From JAEMQF01 sp963850525 (lineage in GTDB: Bacteria; Pseudomonadota; Gammaproteobacteria; Burkholderiales; Burkholderiaceae_C): DNA of 64,000 bases. The notes beneath the pieces are model-generated. The model was not told the origin of the DNA, made no database searches, and worked only from the letters and a program-made list of their open reading frames with translations. Made by a program: the position numbers and the translations under genes. Shown piece after piece: positions 1 through 9,564 of this stretch (position 1 is its first letter; each line of letters opens with the position of its first letter). The DNA lies in assembly GCA_963850525.1 (NCBI GenBank), contig CAWKLQ010000012.1:372001-436000 (forward strand). The letters are read 5' to 3'.

Positions 1-1
1 G

Positions 2-631
2 CTGCTCGTTGCGGGTGCGCTGCTCTTTTACTTCTTGCCTTCGAGTTGGCAGGCGCCGGCCAAGGTGTCGCCGCGTGCGGTCACGGCTGCTGCGGAATCG
101 CCTGCGGTGGCGCCGCAGACGGTCGCGAGCGCGGTGGTTGCTGCGACATCCGGATCGGAGTCCACGCCGTCCCCGAGTGTTCCTGGCACGCCTGCTTTGG
201 AGCGCACTGAGGCGCCGCCCGTCGCCGAGGCGCGCCCAGCGCCCAGCCCGGCGTCGATCGCCGAGCCCGCGCCCGCTCGCCCTGCGCCGCAGGTCGCGGC
301 GGTCGTGCCTGCGCCGGCGGCGTCGCTGGCTGCTGCGGCGCCGCCAGCCGCTGCCCCGGTGACCGCGCTTGCAAGGTTGCCGGCTGCGGCACCGGCCGGT
401 TTGCTGCAGTTGCGCACGGCCGAGGCGGCGTGGGTTCAGGTGCGGGATGCCCAAGGCAAGCTCCTGCTGTCGCGCGAGCTGCGTGCCGGCGAAGCGGTGG
501 GACTCAACGGCGCCACGCCGCTCAAAGTGACGGTGGGCAACGTCAGGGCGACGCAAATCGCGTTTCGCGGCAAGGCGATGGATTTGCGATCGTTCACGCG
601 CGACAACATCGCGCGCATCGAACTGCAGTAG
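2..631 (+). CDS. rodZ: Cytoskeletal protein RodZ, C-terminal part (5' end outside window)
   Basis: Open from the window edge in the frame starting at base 2, so the N-terminal HTH part is not seen. It begins in a hydrophobic stretch (LLVAGALLFYFLP), which is the end of the single transmembrane helix. A roughly 100-residue Ala/Pro-rich periplasmic linker follows, then a C-terminal DUF4115-type domain (from GLLQLRTAEAAWVQVRD to the end), the usual RodZ tail. RodZ couples MreB filaments to the cell-wall elongation machinery. It lies directly before ispG, 23 bases apart, as is standard in Burkholderiales. Identity rests on the linker/DUF4115 layout and this synteny. Confidence 0.85.
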   Translation: MLVAGALLFYFLPSSWQAPAKVSPRAVTAAAESPAVAPQTVASAVVAATSGSESTPSPSVPGTPALERTEAPPVAEARPAPSPASIAEPAPARPAPQVAAVVPAPAASLAAAAPPAAAPVTALARLPAAAPAGLLQLRTAEAAWVQVRDAQGKLLLSRELRAGEAVGLNGATPLKVTVGNVRATQIAFRGKAMDLRSFTRDNIARIELQ

Positions 632-654
632 CGCAAATGGCACGAGGCAAAGCG

Positions 655-1950
655 ATGTCCGACCCGTGGTCTCTTGAGTCCGATCCGATTCCCGCAGCGG
701 CGCCGGCGCGGCGCCGCACGCGCCAGGCGACGGTGCGTTGGGGCTCGCATGTCGTGACGGTGGGCGGCGACGCGCCGGTGCGCGTGCAGTCGATGACGAA
801 TACCGACACGGTGGACGCGATCGGCACCGCGATCCAGGTCAAGGAACTTGCGCAGGCAGGCTCGGAACTGGTGCGCATCACCGTGAATACACCCGAAGCG
901 GCTGCAGCGGTTCCGCACATCCGCGAACAGCTCGACCGCATGGGGATCGACGTGCCGCTGGTCGGCGACTTCCACTACAACGGGCACCGCCTGCTCAGCG
1001 ATTTCCCGGCGTGCGCCCAGGCGCTCAGCAAGTACCGCATCAACCCGGGCAACGTGGGCAAAGGCGACAAGCACGACCGCCAGTTCGCGCAAATGATCGA
1101 AATCGCCGCGAAACACGACAAGGCAGTGCGCATCGGCGTGAACTGGGGCAGTCTGGACCAGGAGTTGCTCGCGGCGCTGATGGACGAGAACGCCAAGCTG
1201 TCCGAGCCCCATGAGCCGCAGCAGGTGATGTACCGCGCGCTCATCAGGTCGGCGCTGCAGTCGGCGCGGCGTGCCGAGGAACTTGGCCTGCGCGGCGAGC
1301 AGATCATCTTGTCGTGCAAGATGTCGGCGGTGCAGGACCTGGTGAGCGTGTACCGCGGTTTGAGCCAACGCTGCGACTACGCGTTGCACCTGGGCCTGAC
1401 CGAAGCGGGAATGGGCACCAAAGGCACGGTCGCGTCGACCGCGGCGCTCGCGCTGCTGCTGCAGGAGGGCATTGGCGACACGATTCGCGTTTCGCTGACG
1501 CCGCTGCCCGGTGAGGCGCGCACCCAGGAAGTCGTCGTCGCGCGCGAAATCTTGCAATCGCTGGGCCTGCGCTCGTTCAACCCGAGCGTCACCGCGTGCC
1601 CGGGTTGCGGACGCACGACGAGCACGACGTTCCAGGACCTGGCCAAGCAGATCGACGATTACCTGCGCGCCCAGATGCCGCTGTGGAAGACGCGTTATCC
1701 GGGCGTCGAGACACTGAAGGTGGCGGTGATGGGGTGCATCGTCAACGGACCCGGCGAGAGCAAACACGCCGACATCGGCATCAGCCTGCCGGGCACCGGC
1801 GAAGCGCCCGCGGCGCCGGTGTTCATCGACGGCGAAAAAGCGCTGACGCTGCGCGGCGAGGGCATTGTTCGCGAGTTCCACGCGCTCGTCGAAAACTACG
1901 TCGAGAAGCGCTTCGGCGCTGCGCGCGAGCATCCGACCGCGCCGGCCTGA
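655..1950 (+). CDS. ispG: 4-hydroxy-3-methylbut-2-enyl-diphosphate synthase (flavodoxin/ferredoxin dependent)
   Basis: IspG reduces 2-C-methylerythritol 2,4-cyclodiphosphate to HMBPP in the MEP isoprenoid pathway, using a [4Fe-4S] cluster. 431 residues, normal for the bacterial two-domain form. The cluster-binding C-terminal part shows the CPGCGRT motif near residues 314-320 and GCIVNGPGES near 360-369, which supply the three Cys ligands and the Glu. The N-terminal TIM-barrel part starts at VRVQSMTNTDT. ATG at 655 is chosen because a GAGG sits seven bases upstream; an in-frame ATG at 637 is a less likely alternative. dxr of the same pathway is at 26.7 kb. Confidence 0.96.
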   Translation: MSDPWSLESDPIPAAAPARRRTRQATVRWGSHVVTVGGDAPVRVQSMTNTDTVDAIGTAIQVKELAQAGSELVRITVNTPEAAAAVPHIREQLDRMGIDVPLVGDFHYNGHRLLSDFPACAQALSKYRINPGNVGKGDKHDRQFAQMIEIAAKHDKAVRIGVNWGSLDQELLAALMDENAKLSEPHEPQQVMYRALIRSALQSARRAEELGLRGEQIILSCKMSAVQDLVSVYRGLSQRCDYALHLGLTEAGMGTKGTVASTAALALLLQEGIGDTIRVSLTPLPGEARTQEVVVAREILQSLGLRSFNPSVTACPGCGRTTSTTFQDLAKQIDDYLRAQMPLWKTRYPGVETLKVAVMGCIVNGPGESKHADIGISLPGTGEAPAAPVFIDGEKALTLRGEGIVREFHALVENYVEKRFGAAREHPTAPA

Positions 1951-2026
1951 CGCAAGTCACGCCGCGCGCTGCGAACACCGCGCCGCCGCCGCCCCGGCGG
2001 CTTCTCCCCCGACATCAAGAAGCACC

Positions 2027-3319
2027 ATGGCCGAAGCATTGCAAGCCGTCAAGGGAATGAACGACATCCTGCCGCCCGAATCGGCGCGCTGGGAATGGTT
2101 CGAAGACAAAGTGCGCGCGCTCATGGCGCGTTACGCCTACACCAACGTGCGCACGCCGATCGTCGAGCCGACGGCACTGTTCGTGCGTGGCCTCGGCGAG
2201 GTGACCGACATCGTCGAGAAGGAGATGTATTCCTTCGAAGACGCGATGAACGGCGACAAGCTGACGCTGCGACCCGAGGCCACCGCCGGCATCGTGCGCG
2301 CCATGATCGAACACAACGCGCTCTACAACGGGCCGTTGCGCCTCTGGTCGCAGGTGTCGCTGTTCCGCCATGAGCGGCCGCAGAAGGGGCGCTATCGCCA
2401 GTTTCACCAGATCGACGCCGAGGCGCTCGGCCTGGCGGGGCCGGATGTGGACGCCGAATTGATCCTGATGTGCCGCACGCTGTTGCGCGACCTGGGAATT
2501 GCGCAAGAGCATGTCTGGTTGGAGATCAACAGCCTCGGCCAGCCTGCGGAGCGCCTGGCGCACCGCGCGGCGCTGATCGCCCACTTCGAAGCGCACGCCG
2601 ACGTGCTCGACGATGATGCCCGGCGCCGCCTGCACAGCAACCCGCTGCGCATCCTGGACACGAAAAATCCCGCGATGAAGGTCGTGGCCGACTCGGCGCC
2701 AAAGCTGATGGACTTTCTGGGCGAAGCATCGCTGACCCACTTCAATGCCGTGCGCGCCGCGCTGGACGCCGCGGGCCAAGCGTATCGCATCAACCCGCGC
2801 CTGGTGCGTGGCCTGGACTACTACAACCTCACGGTGTTCGAATGGATCACCGACAAGCTCGGCTCGCAAGGCACGGTGTGCGGCGGCGGCCGTTACGACG
2901 GCTTGTTCGAGCAACTCGGCGGCAAACCCACGCCGGCGATCGGTTGGGGTATGGGCATCGAACGCATGCTGCTCCTGCTTGAAGCGCTGGGTGTCGAACC
3001 CCCGGTCAACGCGCCCGACGTTTACGCTATCGTCCCTACGGCCGCGGCGATGCCCGCCGCAATCGCCGCCTGCGAAGCGCTGCGCGCGCAAGGCGTGTCG
3101 GTGCAAATGCACGCGGCGGGGCGCGACGCCTGGGGCAGCATGAAGTCGCAATTCAAACGCGCCGACGCGAGCGGCGCACGCTACGCGCTGATCTTCGGCG
3201 ACGACGAGTTGGCGCGCGGCGAAGTCGGATGCAAGGATTTGCGCGACCCGGCAGCCGCCCAGCGTGGCCTTCCGCTTGCGCAACCGCAGCGCTGGGCCGC
3301 CGGGCTGCGCAACGCATAA
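2027..3319 (+). CDS. hisS: Histidine-tRNA ligase
   Basis: Class II aminoacyl-tRNA synthetase charging tRNA-His. 430 residues, normal length. Motif 2 (FRHERPQKGRYRQFHQ) lies near residues 113-128. The histidine-specific motifs LVRGLDYYNLTVFEW (about 257-271) and GGGRYDGL (about 285-292) are present, and the C-terminal anticodon-binding domain follows. The open frame runs further upstream, but ATG 2027 begins the conserved MAEALQAVKGMNDILP. Note that hisZ, a paralogue of this catalytic core, lies at 10.7 kb. Follows ispG by 76 bases in the same direction. Confidence 0.97.
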   Translation: MAEALQAVKGMNDILPPESARWEWFEDKVRALMARYAYTNVRTPIVEPTALFVRGLGEVTDIVEKEMYSFEDAMNGDKLTLRPEATAGIVRAMIEHNALYNGPLRLWSQVSLFRHERPQKGRYRQFHQIDAEALGLAGPDVDAELILMCRTLLRDLGIAQEHVWLEINSLGQPAERLAHRAALIAHFEAHADVLDDDARRRLHSNPLRILDTKNPAMKVVADSAPKLMDFLGEASLTHFNAVRAALDAAGQAYRINPRLVRGLDYYNLTVFEWITDKLGSQGTVCGGGRYDGLFEQLGGKPTPAIGWGMGIERMLLLLEALGVEPPVNAPDVYAIVPTAAAMPAAIAACEALRAQGVSVQMHAAGRDAWGSMKSQFKRADASGARYALIFGDDELARGEVGCKDLRDPAAAQRGLPLAQPQRWAAGLRNA

Positions 3320-3351
3320 TCTCGCCTTTCCCGAAATTCAGCTCCCGCGCC

Positions 3352-4029
3352 ATGGCCACGCACCTCGACCTCGAAGAACAAGAACAGCTCGACCAGCTCA
3401 AGGCGTTCTGGAAGGACTACGGCAACCTCATCACGTGGGCGTTGATCGCGGTGCTCGGCGCCTACGCAGCGTGGAACGGTTGGAACTACTGGCAGCGCGA
3501 GCAGGCGTCCAAGGCGAGCGCGATCTTCGAGGAACTCGACAAGGCGGCGCAAGCCGGCGACGCGGCGAAGACGGCGGGAATCTTCAACGACATGAAGGAG
3601 CGCTTCCCGCGCACCACGATCACGCATCAGGCGGGCCTGCTGACGGCGAAGATCCAGGTCGACAAAGGCCAGGTCGACGGCGCCGTGGCAACCCTGGAGT
3701 GGGTCGGCCAGAACGCCGCCGAAGCCGAATACCAGACGATTGCGCGGCTGCGCCTGGCCGGTGTGTTGCTCGACCAGAAGAAGTACGACGAAGGGTTGAA
3801 GCAACTCGACGCGGCGACCGCGAAAGACTTTGTTGCGCTCGTCGCTGACCGGCGCGGCGATGTGCTCGCGGCGCAGGGCAAGATCGACGACGCCAAGACC
3901 GCGTACACCGCAGCCTGGAAAGCCATGGACGCCAAGGTCAGCTATCGCCGCCTGATCGAGGCCAAACTCGCCGCGCTCGGCGCTGCGCCGGTCGAAGAAG
4001 CCAAGAAAGTCGACGCAGCCAAGCCATGA
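3352..4029 (+). CDS. yfgM: YfgM-type tetratricopeptide membrane protein
   Basis: 225 residues. A short cytosolic N-terminus rich in acidic and Gln residues (DLEEQEQLDQLKAFWKDYG) precedes one transmembrane helix at about residues 23-42 (LITWALIAVLGAYAAW). A periplasmic TPR-like alpha-helical domain follows. This is the layout of YfgM, the SecYEG-associated periplasmic chaperone partner of PpiD. It sits between hisS and bamB, its conserved position in gammaproteobacteria and betaproteobacteria. Its stop codon overlaps the bamB start (ATGA), which suggests translational coupling. The function is inferred from family and synteny. Confidence 0.88.
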   Translation: MATHLDLEEQEQLDQLKAFWKDYGNLITWALIAVLGAYAAWNGWNYWQREQASKASAIFEELDKAAQAGDAAKTAGIFNDMKERFPRTTITHQAGLLTAKIQVDKGQVDGAVATLEWVGQNAAEAEYQTIARLRLAGVLLDQKKYDEGLKQLDAATAKDFVALVADRRGDVLAAQGKIDDAKTAYTAAWKAMDAKVSYRRLIEAKLAALGAAPVEEAKKVDAAKP

Positions 4030-5150
4030 ACGCCATGAACTCGCTGCGCCGGCTCGCCGGGCGCGCGTGGATTTGCACCTTTCTTGTCGCCTGCGCCGCG
4101 GACAAGCCCTCGCCCAAACCGCTCGAGCCGCTTGAGCCGAAGATCGCCGGCCGAAGCGTCTGGAACGAGCGGATCGATGGCGTCAAGTTCCCGCTCGCGA
4201 TCGCCGTCAACGGCAATGTCTTCACCGTCGCCGGCGACGACGGCAGTGTGCTCGCGCTTGACGCTGTGAGCGGGCGCACGCTGTGGCGCGCCGAGGTGGG
4301 CGCGACGCTCAGCGCCGGCGTGGGCAGCGACGGGCGCTTCGCCGCCGTCGTCACGCGCGGCGGCGAACTCGTCGTGATTGAATCCGGCAAAGTGCTGTGG
4401 CGCAAGGAGCTCGGCGTGCGCGTCAGCAATGCCCCGCTGGTGGCAGGCGAACGTGTTTTCGTGCTCGCCGTGGATCGCTCCGTGCACGCCTTCGATGCGC
4501 TGGACGGGCGGCGCCTGTGGGCGTTCAAGCGCCCCGGCGACCCGCTGACGCTGGCGCATTCGGGCGCGCTGCTGCCGTTCAATGACACCCTGCTCGTCGG
4601 CCAGGGCCCGCGCCTGACGGGCCTGGACCCGCTGAAGGGCAGCGTGCGCTGGGAAGTGGCGGTCGCCACGCCGCGCGGCACGAATGAAGTCGAGCGCCTG
4701 GCCGATCTGGTGGGGCCGGTCGTGCGCGTCGGCAAACTCGTGTGTTCGCGCGCGTTCCAGTCGGCGGTGGGTTGTGTGGACGGCGAGCGCGGCACGCTCG
4801 TCTGGAGCAAGAACGTGGGCGGCACGCAGGGTCTCGCCGCCGATGAGCAGATGATTTACGGTGCCGACGCGTCGGACCGGCTCAGCGCCTGGCGCATCGG
4901 CTCCGGCGAAATCGCCTGGAGTTCGGAGGGCATGCTCTACCGCGGCCTGAGCGCCCCGCTGCGCGTGGGCAAGGCGCTCGTCTTCGGTGACGCCGAGGGC
5001 CTCGTGCACTGGTTGTCGCCCGACAAAGGCGAGCCGCAACTGCGCCTGTCCACTGACGGCAGCCCGGTCGCGGCAACGCCCGCGGTCGCGGGAACGACGC
5101 TCTTGGTCGCCACGCGCAACGGCGGCCTGTTCGCGTTTCGCCCCGAGTGA
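4026..5150 (+). CDS. bamB: Outer membrane assembly lipoprotein BamB
   Basis: BamB is the beta-propeller lipoprotein of the BAM complex and binds BamA (encoded here at 29.3 kb). 374 residues. The N-terminus has arginines, a hydrophobic stretch and a lipobox-like LVAC, so Cys near residue 23 is the predicted lipidation site. Repeated PQQ-like blade motifs are visible (ALDAVSGRTLWRAEVG, AFDALDGRRLWAFK, GLDPLKGSVRWEV). Start 4026 overlaps the yfgM stop; an in-frame ATG at 4035 would also leave a signal peptide. der follows 31 bases downstream. Confidence 0.93.
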   Translation: MNAMNSLRRLAGRAWICTFLVACAADKPSPKPLEPLEPKIAGRSVWNERIDGVKFPLAIAVNGNVFTVAGDDGSVLALDAVSGRTLWRAEVGATLSAGVGSDGRFAAVVTRGGELVVIESGKVLWRKELGVRVSNAPLVAGERVFVLAVDRSVHAFDALDGRRLWAFKRPGDPLTLAHSGALLPFNDTLLVGQGPRLTGLDPLKGSVRWEVAVATPRGTNEVERLADLVGPVVRVGKLVCSRAFQSAVGCVDGERGTLVWSKNVGGTQGLAADEQMIYGADASDRLSAWRIGSGEIAWSSEGMLYRGLSAPLRVGKALVFGDAEGLVHWLSPDKGEPQLRLSTDGSPVAATPAVAGTTLLVATRNGGLFAFRPE

Positions 5151-5181
5151 GGCGCGCCGCGCTGCGCCCGCGAACAATCAC

Positions 5182-6513
5182 ATGACCCCGGTACTCGCCA
5201 TCGTCGGGCGCCCGAACGTGGGCAAGTCGACGCTGTTCAATCGAATGACGAAGAGCCGCGACGCCATCGTCGCCGACTTCTCCGGCCTCACGCGAGACCG
5301 TCATTACGGCGACGCGCGCCTGGGCGAGCAGCGTTTCATCGTCATCGACACCGGCGGCTTCGAGCCCGAGAAGGCGCAAGGCATCGTCGCCGAGATGGCC
5401 AAGCAGACGCAGGCCGCGGTCGCCGAGGCCGACGTCGTGATCTTCGTCGTCGACATCCGTTCCGGCGTGACCGGGCAAGACCACGACATTGCGCGTTTCC
5501 TTCGCGAGCGCGGCAAGAAAGTGCTGCTCGCGGCGAACAAGGCCGAGGGCATGTCGGAATCGCCGCACCTCGGCGAATTTTTCGAGCTGGGCCTGGGCGA
5601 GCCGCACCCCGTGTCCGCGGCGCACGGGCAGGGCATTCGCAGCCTGCTCGAGGCGGCGCTGGAGGGTTTCGAAGCCGAGCCCTTCGAGCGCGACACCCAC
5701 GACGGGCCGATTCGGCTCGCGGTGGCGGGCCGGCCGAACGTCGGCAAGTCGACACTCATCAACACCTGGCTCGGCGAAGAGCGCCTGATTGCGTTCGACG
5801 AGCCGGGAACGACGCGCGACGCGATCCACATTCCCTTCGAACACGGCGGCCAGCGCTTTGAGCTCATCGACACGGCGGGCTTGCGGCGCAAGGGCAAGGT
5901 CTTCGAGGCGATCGAGAAATTCTCCGTCGTCAAGACCTTGCAGGCGATTTCCGACGCCAACGTCGTCGTCCTGCTGCTCGACGCGACGCAGGGTGTCACC
6001 GACCAAGATGCCCACATCGCCGGCTACATCCTGGAGTCCGGCCGTGCCGTCGCCCTGGCTGTGAACAAATGGGACGCGGTCGACGACTACCAGAAGGAGA
6101 CGCTGGCACGTTCCATCGAGCAGCGCCTCGCGTTCCTGCGTTTTGCCCCGGTGATGCAGATCTCGGCGAAGCGCCGCCAGGGCCTGGCGCCGCTGTGGAA
6201 GGCGATTCGCGAAGCGCATTCTTCGGCGATCCGCAAATTGCCAACCCCGCAGCTCACGCGGCTTCTGCAAGAGGCGGTGGAACACCACGCGCCCAAGCGC
6301 TCAGGCGGTTTCCGCCCGAAACTGCGCTACGCGCACCAGGGCGGGATGAACCCGCCGATCATCGTGATCCACGGCAATTCGGTCGAACACGTGACGGACG
6401 CCTACAAACGCTACCTGGAAGGGCGCTTTCGCGAGCACTTCAAGCTCTCCGGAACGCCGATGCGCATCGAGCTGCGCGGCTCGCACAATCCGTTTGACGA
6501 GAAGCGTTCCTAA
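5182..6513 (+). CDS. der: Ribosome biogenesis GTPase Der (EngA)
   Basis: Der has two tandem GTPase domains and a KH-like C-terminal domain and acts in 50S subunit assembly. 443 residues. G1 loops GRPNVGKST occur twice, near residues 9-17 and 182-190. The first domain has FSGLTRDR and DTGG; the second has EPGTTRDAI, DTAGLRRK and NKWD near residue 295. The C-terminal part from about 350 matches the KH-like domain. ATG 5182 begins MTPVLAIVGRPNVGK, with only two residues before the first strand, as usual. Confidence 0.97.
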   Translation: MTPVLAIVGRPNVGKSTLFNRMTKSRDAIVADFSGLTRDRHYGDARLGEQRFIVIDTGGFEPEKAQGIVAEMAKQTQAAVAEADVVIFVVDIRSGVTGQDHDIARFLRERGKKVLLAANKAEGMSESPHLGEFFELGLGEPHPVSAAHGQGIRSLLEAALEGFEAEPFERDTHDGPIRLAVAGRPNVGKSTLINTWLGEERLIAFDEPGTTRDAIHIPFEHGGQRFELIDTAGLRRKGKVFEAIEKFSVVKTLQAISDANVVVLLLDATQGVTDQDAHIAGYILESGRAVALAVNKWDAVDDYQKETLARSIEQRLAFLRFAPVMQISAKRRQGLAPLWKAIREAHSSAIRKLPTPQLTRLLQEAVEHHAPKRSGGFRPKLRYAHQGGMNPPIIVIHGNSVEHVTDAYKRYLEGRFREHFKLSGTPMRIELRGSHNPFDEKRS

Positions 6514-6588
6514 GGGGTTTGGCCCCAGGATTTCCAGGACCGCTGTGGTAACGTCGGCGACTCCTGCACTCTCATCACGGAGCATATC

Positions 6589-6831
6589 GTGAGCAACAAG
6601 GGCCAGCTCCTACAAGACCCGTTCCTGAACCTGCTGCGCAAAGAGCATGTTCCGGTCTCGATTTACCTCGTCAACGGCATCAAGCTGCAGGGGCACATCG
6701 AGTCATTCGACCAATATGTCGTCCTGCTTCGCAACACGGTCACGCAAATGGTTTACAAACATGCGATTTCGACCGTCGTTCCCGGCCGTGCCGTCAACTT
6801 CCACGCGGCGGAACCCTCTGAGCAGCCTTGA
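6589..6831 (+). CDS. hfq: RNA chaperone Hfq
   Basis: Hfq forms a hexameric Sm-like ring that pairs small RNAs with mRNAs. 80 residues. The N-terminus SNKGQLLQDPFLNLLRKE, the Sm1 region HIESFDQYVVLLRN and Sm2 YKHAISTVVP are the canonical Hfq signatures. The start is GTG at 6589, preceded by CACGGAG at a suitable distance. The 75-base gap after der may carry a promoter. hflX follows 47 bases later, giving the classic hfq-hflX-hflK-hflC order. Confidence 0.98.
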   Translation: MSNKGQLLQDPFLNLLRKEHVPVSIYLVNGIKLQGHIESFDQYVVLLRNTVTQMVYKHAISTVVPGRAVNFHAAEPSEQP

Positions 6832-6878
6832 TTTCTGCCGGCTGGCCGTGCCCGCGCGTGCGGTGAGTTGAGTTCGCC

Positions 6879-8192
6879 TTGAGTTCGGTGTCATCGTTAT
6901 CCACGGCCACGGCCGGCGGTGCGGCGCGCGCCGTCCTGGTGGGCGTCGACTTCGGCCGCGCACGCCATTTCGACGCCAGCCTGGACGAACTCGCTCTGCT
7001 CGCCGAGTCGGCGGGCGACGTCGTCGTCGCGCGCCTGATCGCCCGGCGCAAGGCGCCCGACGCGGCGCTCTTCGTCGGCTCGGGCAAGGCGGATGAAATC
7101 AAGGCGCTGGTGGCCGAGCAAGACGCCGAAGTCGTGCTCTTCGACCAGGCGCTGTCGCCGGCGCAGCAACGCAATCTGGAACGGCACCTGGGCTGCGCCG
7201 TCGCGGACCGGACGATGCTGATCCTGGAAATCTTCGCCGAGCGCGCGCAAAGCCATGAAGGCAAGCTGCAGGTCGAACTCGCGCGGCTGCAATACCTGTC
7301 GACGCGCCTGGTGCGGCGCTGGAGCCACCTCGAGCGCCAGCGCGGCGGCATCGGCAATCGCGGCGGCCCGGGCGAGGCGCAGATCGAGCTCGACAAGCGC
7401 ATGATCGGCGAGCGCATCAAGGGGCTGAAGACCAAGCTCGATCGCGTGAAGCGCCAGCGCGGCACGCAGCGCCGCTCGCGCGAGCGCAATCAGACATTTC
7501 GCGTGTCCTTGGTGGGTTACACGAACGCCGGCAAGTCGACGCTGTTCAATGCCCTGGTCAACGCCAGGGCCTACGCCGCCGACCAGTTGTTCGCAACGCT
7601 GGACACGACGACGCGCCAGTTGCACCTGACGGACATCGTGCGCTCAGTGTCGCTGTCCGACACGGTGGGCTTCATCCGCGATCTGCCGCACAAGCTGGTC
7701 GAGGCCTTCGAGGCGACACTCCAGGAAGCGACCGACTCCGACCTGCTGCTGCACGTGATCGACGCCGCCAGCCCGGTGCGCGACGAGCAGATCGCCGAGG
7801 TGCAACGCGTGCTCGCCGAGATCGGCGCCGACCGCATCCCGCAGGTGCTGGTGTGGAACAAGGTTGATCGCCTGGACGACGCACACCGGCCGCATGCCCT
7901 GGTCGACGTGCAGGAGAGCGCCGAAGGCGGCCCGCTGCGCCGGGTGTTCGTCAGCGCGCTCGCCGGCACGGGCCTGGACGAGCTGCGCCGCCTGATCGTC
8001 GAATCTTTGAACCGCGCGGCTGAGCAAGACTTGAATCCGGATGGATTTGCACCACCTGAGGAGCGCTCAGACGTGGATCTGCTCGACGCACCCGATGAGC
8101 CCGATGGCGAAGCCACACTGACTGACGAGCCGCTGCGGGAACCCGCCGCGGTGCATCGAACCCGACCTGCGAAGATTCTTGCATCGACATGA
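6879..8192 (+). CDS. hflX: Ribosome-splitting GTPase HflX
   Basis: HflX binds 50S subunits and dissociates stalled 70S ribosomes. 437 residues. The N-terminal HflX domain contains the glycine-rich linker GGIGNRGGPGE before the helical segment. The G domain has G1 GYTNAGKST (about 213-221), DTVGFIRDLP and NKVD. An acidic, low-complexity tail (about 385-437) follows the G domain. The TTG at 6879 is the only start that keeps the full N-terminus; a GTG at 6888 is possible. The stop overlaps the hflK start (ATGATGA). Confidence 0.95.
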   Translation: MSSVSSLSTATAGGAARAVLVGVDFGRARHFDASLDELALLAESAGDVVVARLIARRKAPDAALFVGSGKADEIKALVAEQDAEVVLFDQALSPAQQRNLERHLGCAVADRTMLILEIFAERAQSHEGKLQVELARLQYLSTRLVRRWSHLERQRGGIGNRGGPGEAQIELDKRMIGERIKGLKTKLDRVKRQRGTQRRSRERNQTFRVSLVGYTNAGKSTLFNALVNARAYAADQLFATLDTTTRQLHLTDIVRSVSLSDTVGFIRDLPHKLVEAFEATLQEATDSDLLLHVIDAASPVRDEQIAEVQRVLAEIGADRIPQVLVWNKVDRLDDAHRPHALVDVQESAEGGPLRRVFVSALAGTGLDELRRLIVESLNRAAEQDLNPDGFAPPEERSDVDLLDAPDEPDGEATLTDEPLREPAAVHRTRPAKILAST

Positions 8193-9544
8193 TGAGCCCA
8201 CTCACCCACTCCGATTCAACCCTTACCTCGAGCCACCGATGGGGCGAGCGCTTGCGCGAATTCCTGATGTCGGTCGGCCGCCTCTGTGCCGGCCTGGTGC
8301 GCCGCCTGCGCCACAGGGCAAGCCCTGGCGCGACGCGCGACGATCCGGTGCACGCGCCTATCTTGGCCAGCGGCCGAGGCGACGGCCCACCCGACCTCGA
8401 TGAACTTTGGCGCGACATGAACAAGAAGCTCGGCGGCCTGTTCGGCGCGAAGGGCAAGCCGCCGCGCGGCAACGGCTCGGAGGATTCGGGCGGTGGCCCG
8501 AGTTTCCCCACCGACCCGAAGAGCGCCGGAATCGGCGCGCTGCTCATCGCCGGCGTCGTGCTGCTGGTGTGGCTGGGCAGCGGATTTTTCATCGTGCAGG
8601 AAGGCGAGCAGGCGGTCGTCACGTCGTTCGGCAAGTACAGCCGCACCGAAGACGCCGGCTTCAAGTGGCGCATGCCGTACCCGTTCCAAGCGCACGAGAC
8701 GGTGCGCGTCACGCAGCTGCGCTCGCGCGAGGTGGGCAAGAACGCCGTCGTTCCGGCCACCGGACTGCGCGACTCGTCGATGCTCACGCAAGACGAGAAC
8801 ATCATCGACATCCGCTTCACGGTGCAATACCGCCTGAAGGATTCGCGCGCATTTCTCTTCGAGAACCGCGACCCCGAAGACGCGGTCGCCCTCGCCGCCG
8901 AGTCGGCAGTGCGCGAAATCGTCGGCAAAAGCAAGATCGACTCGGTGCTTTATGAACAGCGCGACGCGATCGCCGCGGACCTCGTCACTTCGATCCAGAA
9001 CCAGCTGGACCGGCTGAGCGCCGGAATCGTCGTCGTGAATGTCAACGTGCAAAGCGTGCAGCCTCCCGAGCAGGTGCTCGCCTCGTTCGAAGACACGCTC
9101 AAGGCCGGGCAAGACGGCGACCGCTTGAAGAAAGAGGGCCAGGCCTACGCGAGCGACGTGATTCCGAAGGCGCAAGGCTCGTCGGCGCGGCTGCGCGAAG
9201 AGGCCGAAGGCTACAAGTCGCGCGTCATCGCGCAGGCCGAAGGCGATGCGCAGCGCTTCCGGCAGGTGCTTGCCGAGTACCAGAAGGCGCCCGCCGTGAC
9301 GCGCGATCGCATGTACCTGGAGACGATGCAGCAGGTGTATTCGAACGTCAGCAAAGTCATGATCGACAGCCACAACAGCGCGAACCTGCTGAATCTGCCG
9401 CTGGAGAAGTTGCTGCAGCAGGCCGGCGTCGCCGCCGCCGCTGCGCCGGCTCCCGCGGCACCGGCCGAGTTGCCCGGCGGCACGGGCGCAGTGGATGTGC
9501 GCTCGCGCGACGGCCAGCGTGGCCGCGACCGCGACGGCCGTTGA
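8189..9544 (+). CDS. hflK: FtsH protease modulator HflK
   Basis: HflK and HflC form the membrane SPFH complex that encloses and restrains FtsH. 451 residues. One transmembrane helix lies at about 115-136 (IGALLIAGVVLLVWLGSGFF), then the SPFH/band-7 domain starting FIVQEGEQAVVTSFGKY, then a coiled-coil and an Ala/Pro tail. The N-terminal segment before the helix is about 35-40 residues longer than I recall for E. coli HflK and includes an Arg-rich patch. The start overlaps hflX; a start nearer DLDELWRDMNKK cannot be excluded. hflC follows within 21 bases. Confidence 0.93.
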   Translation: MMSPLTHSDSTLTSSHRWGERLREFLMSVGRLCAGLVRRLRHRASPGATRDDPVHAPILASGRGDGPPDLDELWRDMNKKLGGLFGAKGKPPRGNGSEDSGGGPSFPTDPKSAGIGALLIAGVVLLVWLGSGFFIVQEGEQAVVTSFGKYSRTEDAGFKWRMPYPFQAHETVRVTQLRSREVGKNAVVPATGLRDSSMLTQDENIIDIRFTVQYRLKDSRAFLFENRDPEDAVALAAESAVREIVGKSKIDSVLYEQRDAIAADLVTSIQNQLDRLSAGIVVVNVNVQSVQPPEQVLASFEDTLKAGQDGDRLKKEGQAYASDVIPKAQGSSARLREEAEGYKSRVIAQAEGDAQRFRQVLAEYQKAPAVTRDRMYLETMQQVYSNVSKVMIDSHNSANLLNLPLEKLLQQAGVAAAAAPAPAAPAELPGGTGAVDVRSRDGQRGRDRDGR

Positions 9545-9564
9545 AGCATCGAAGGAACAGAGCC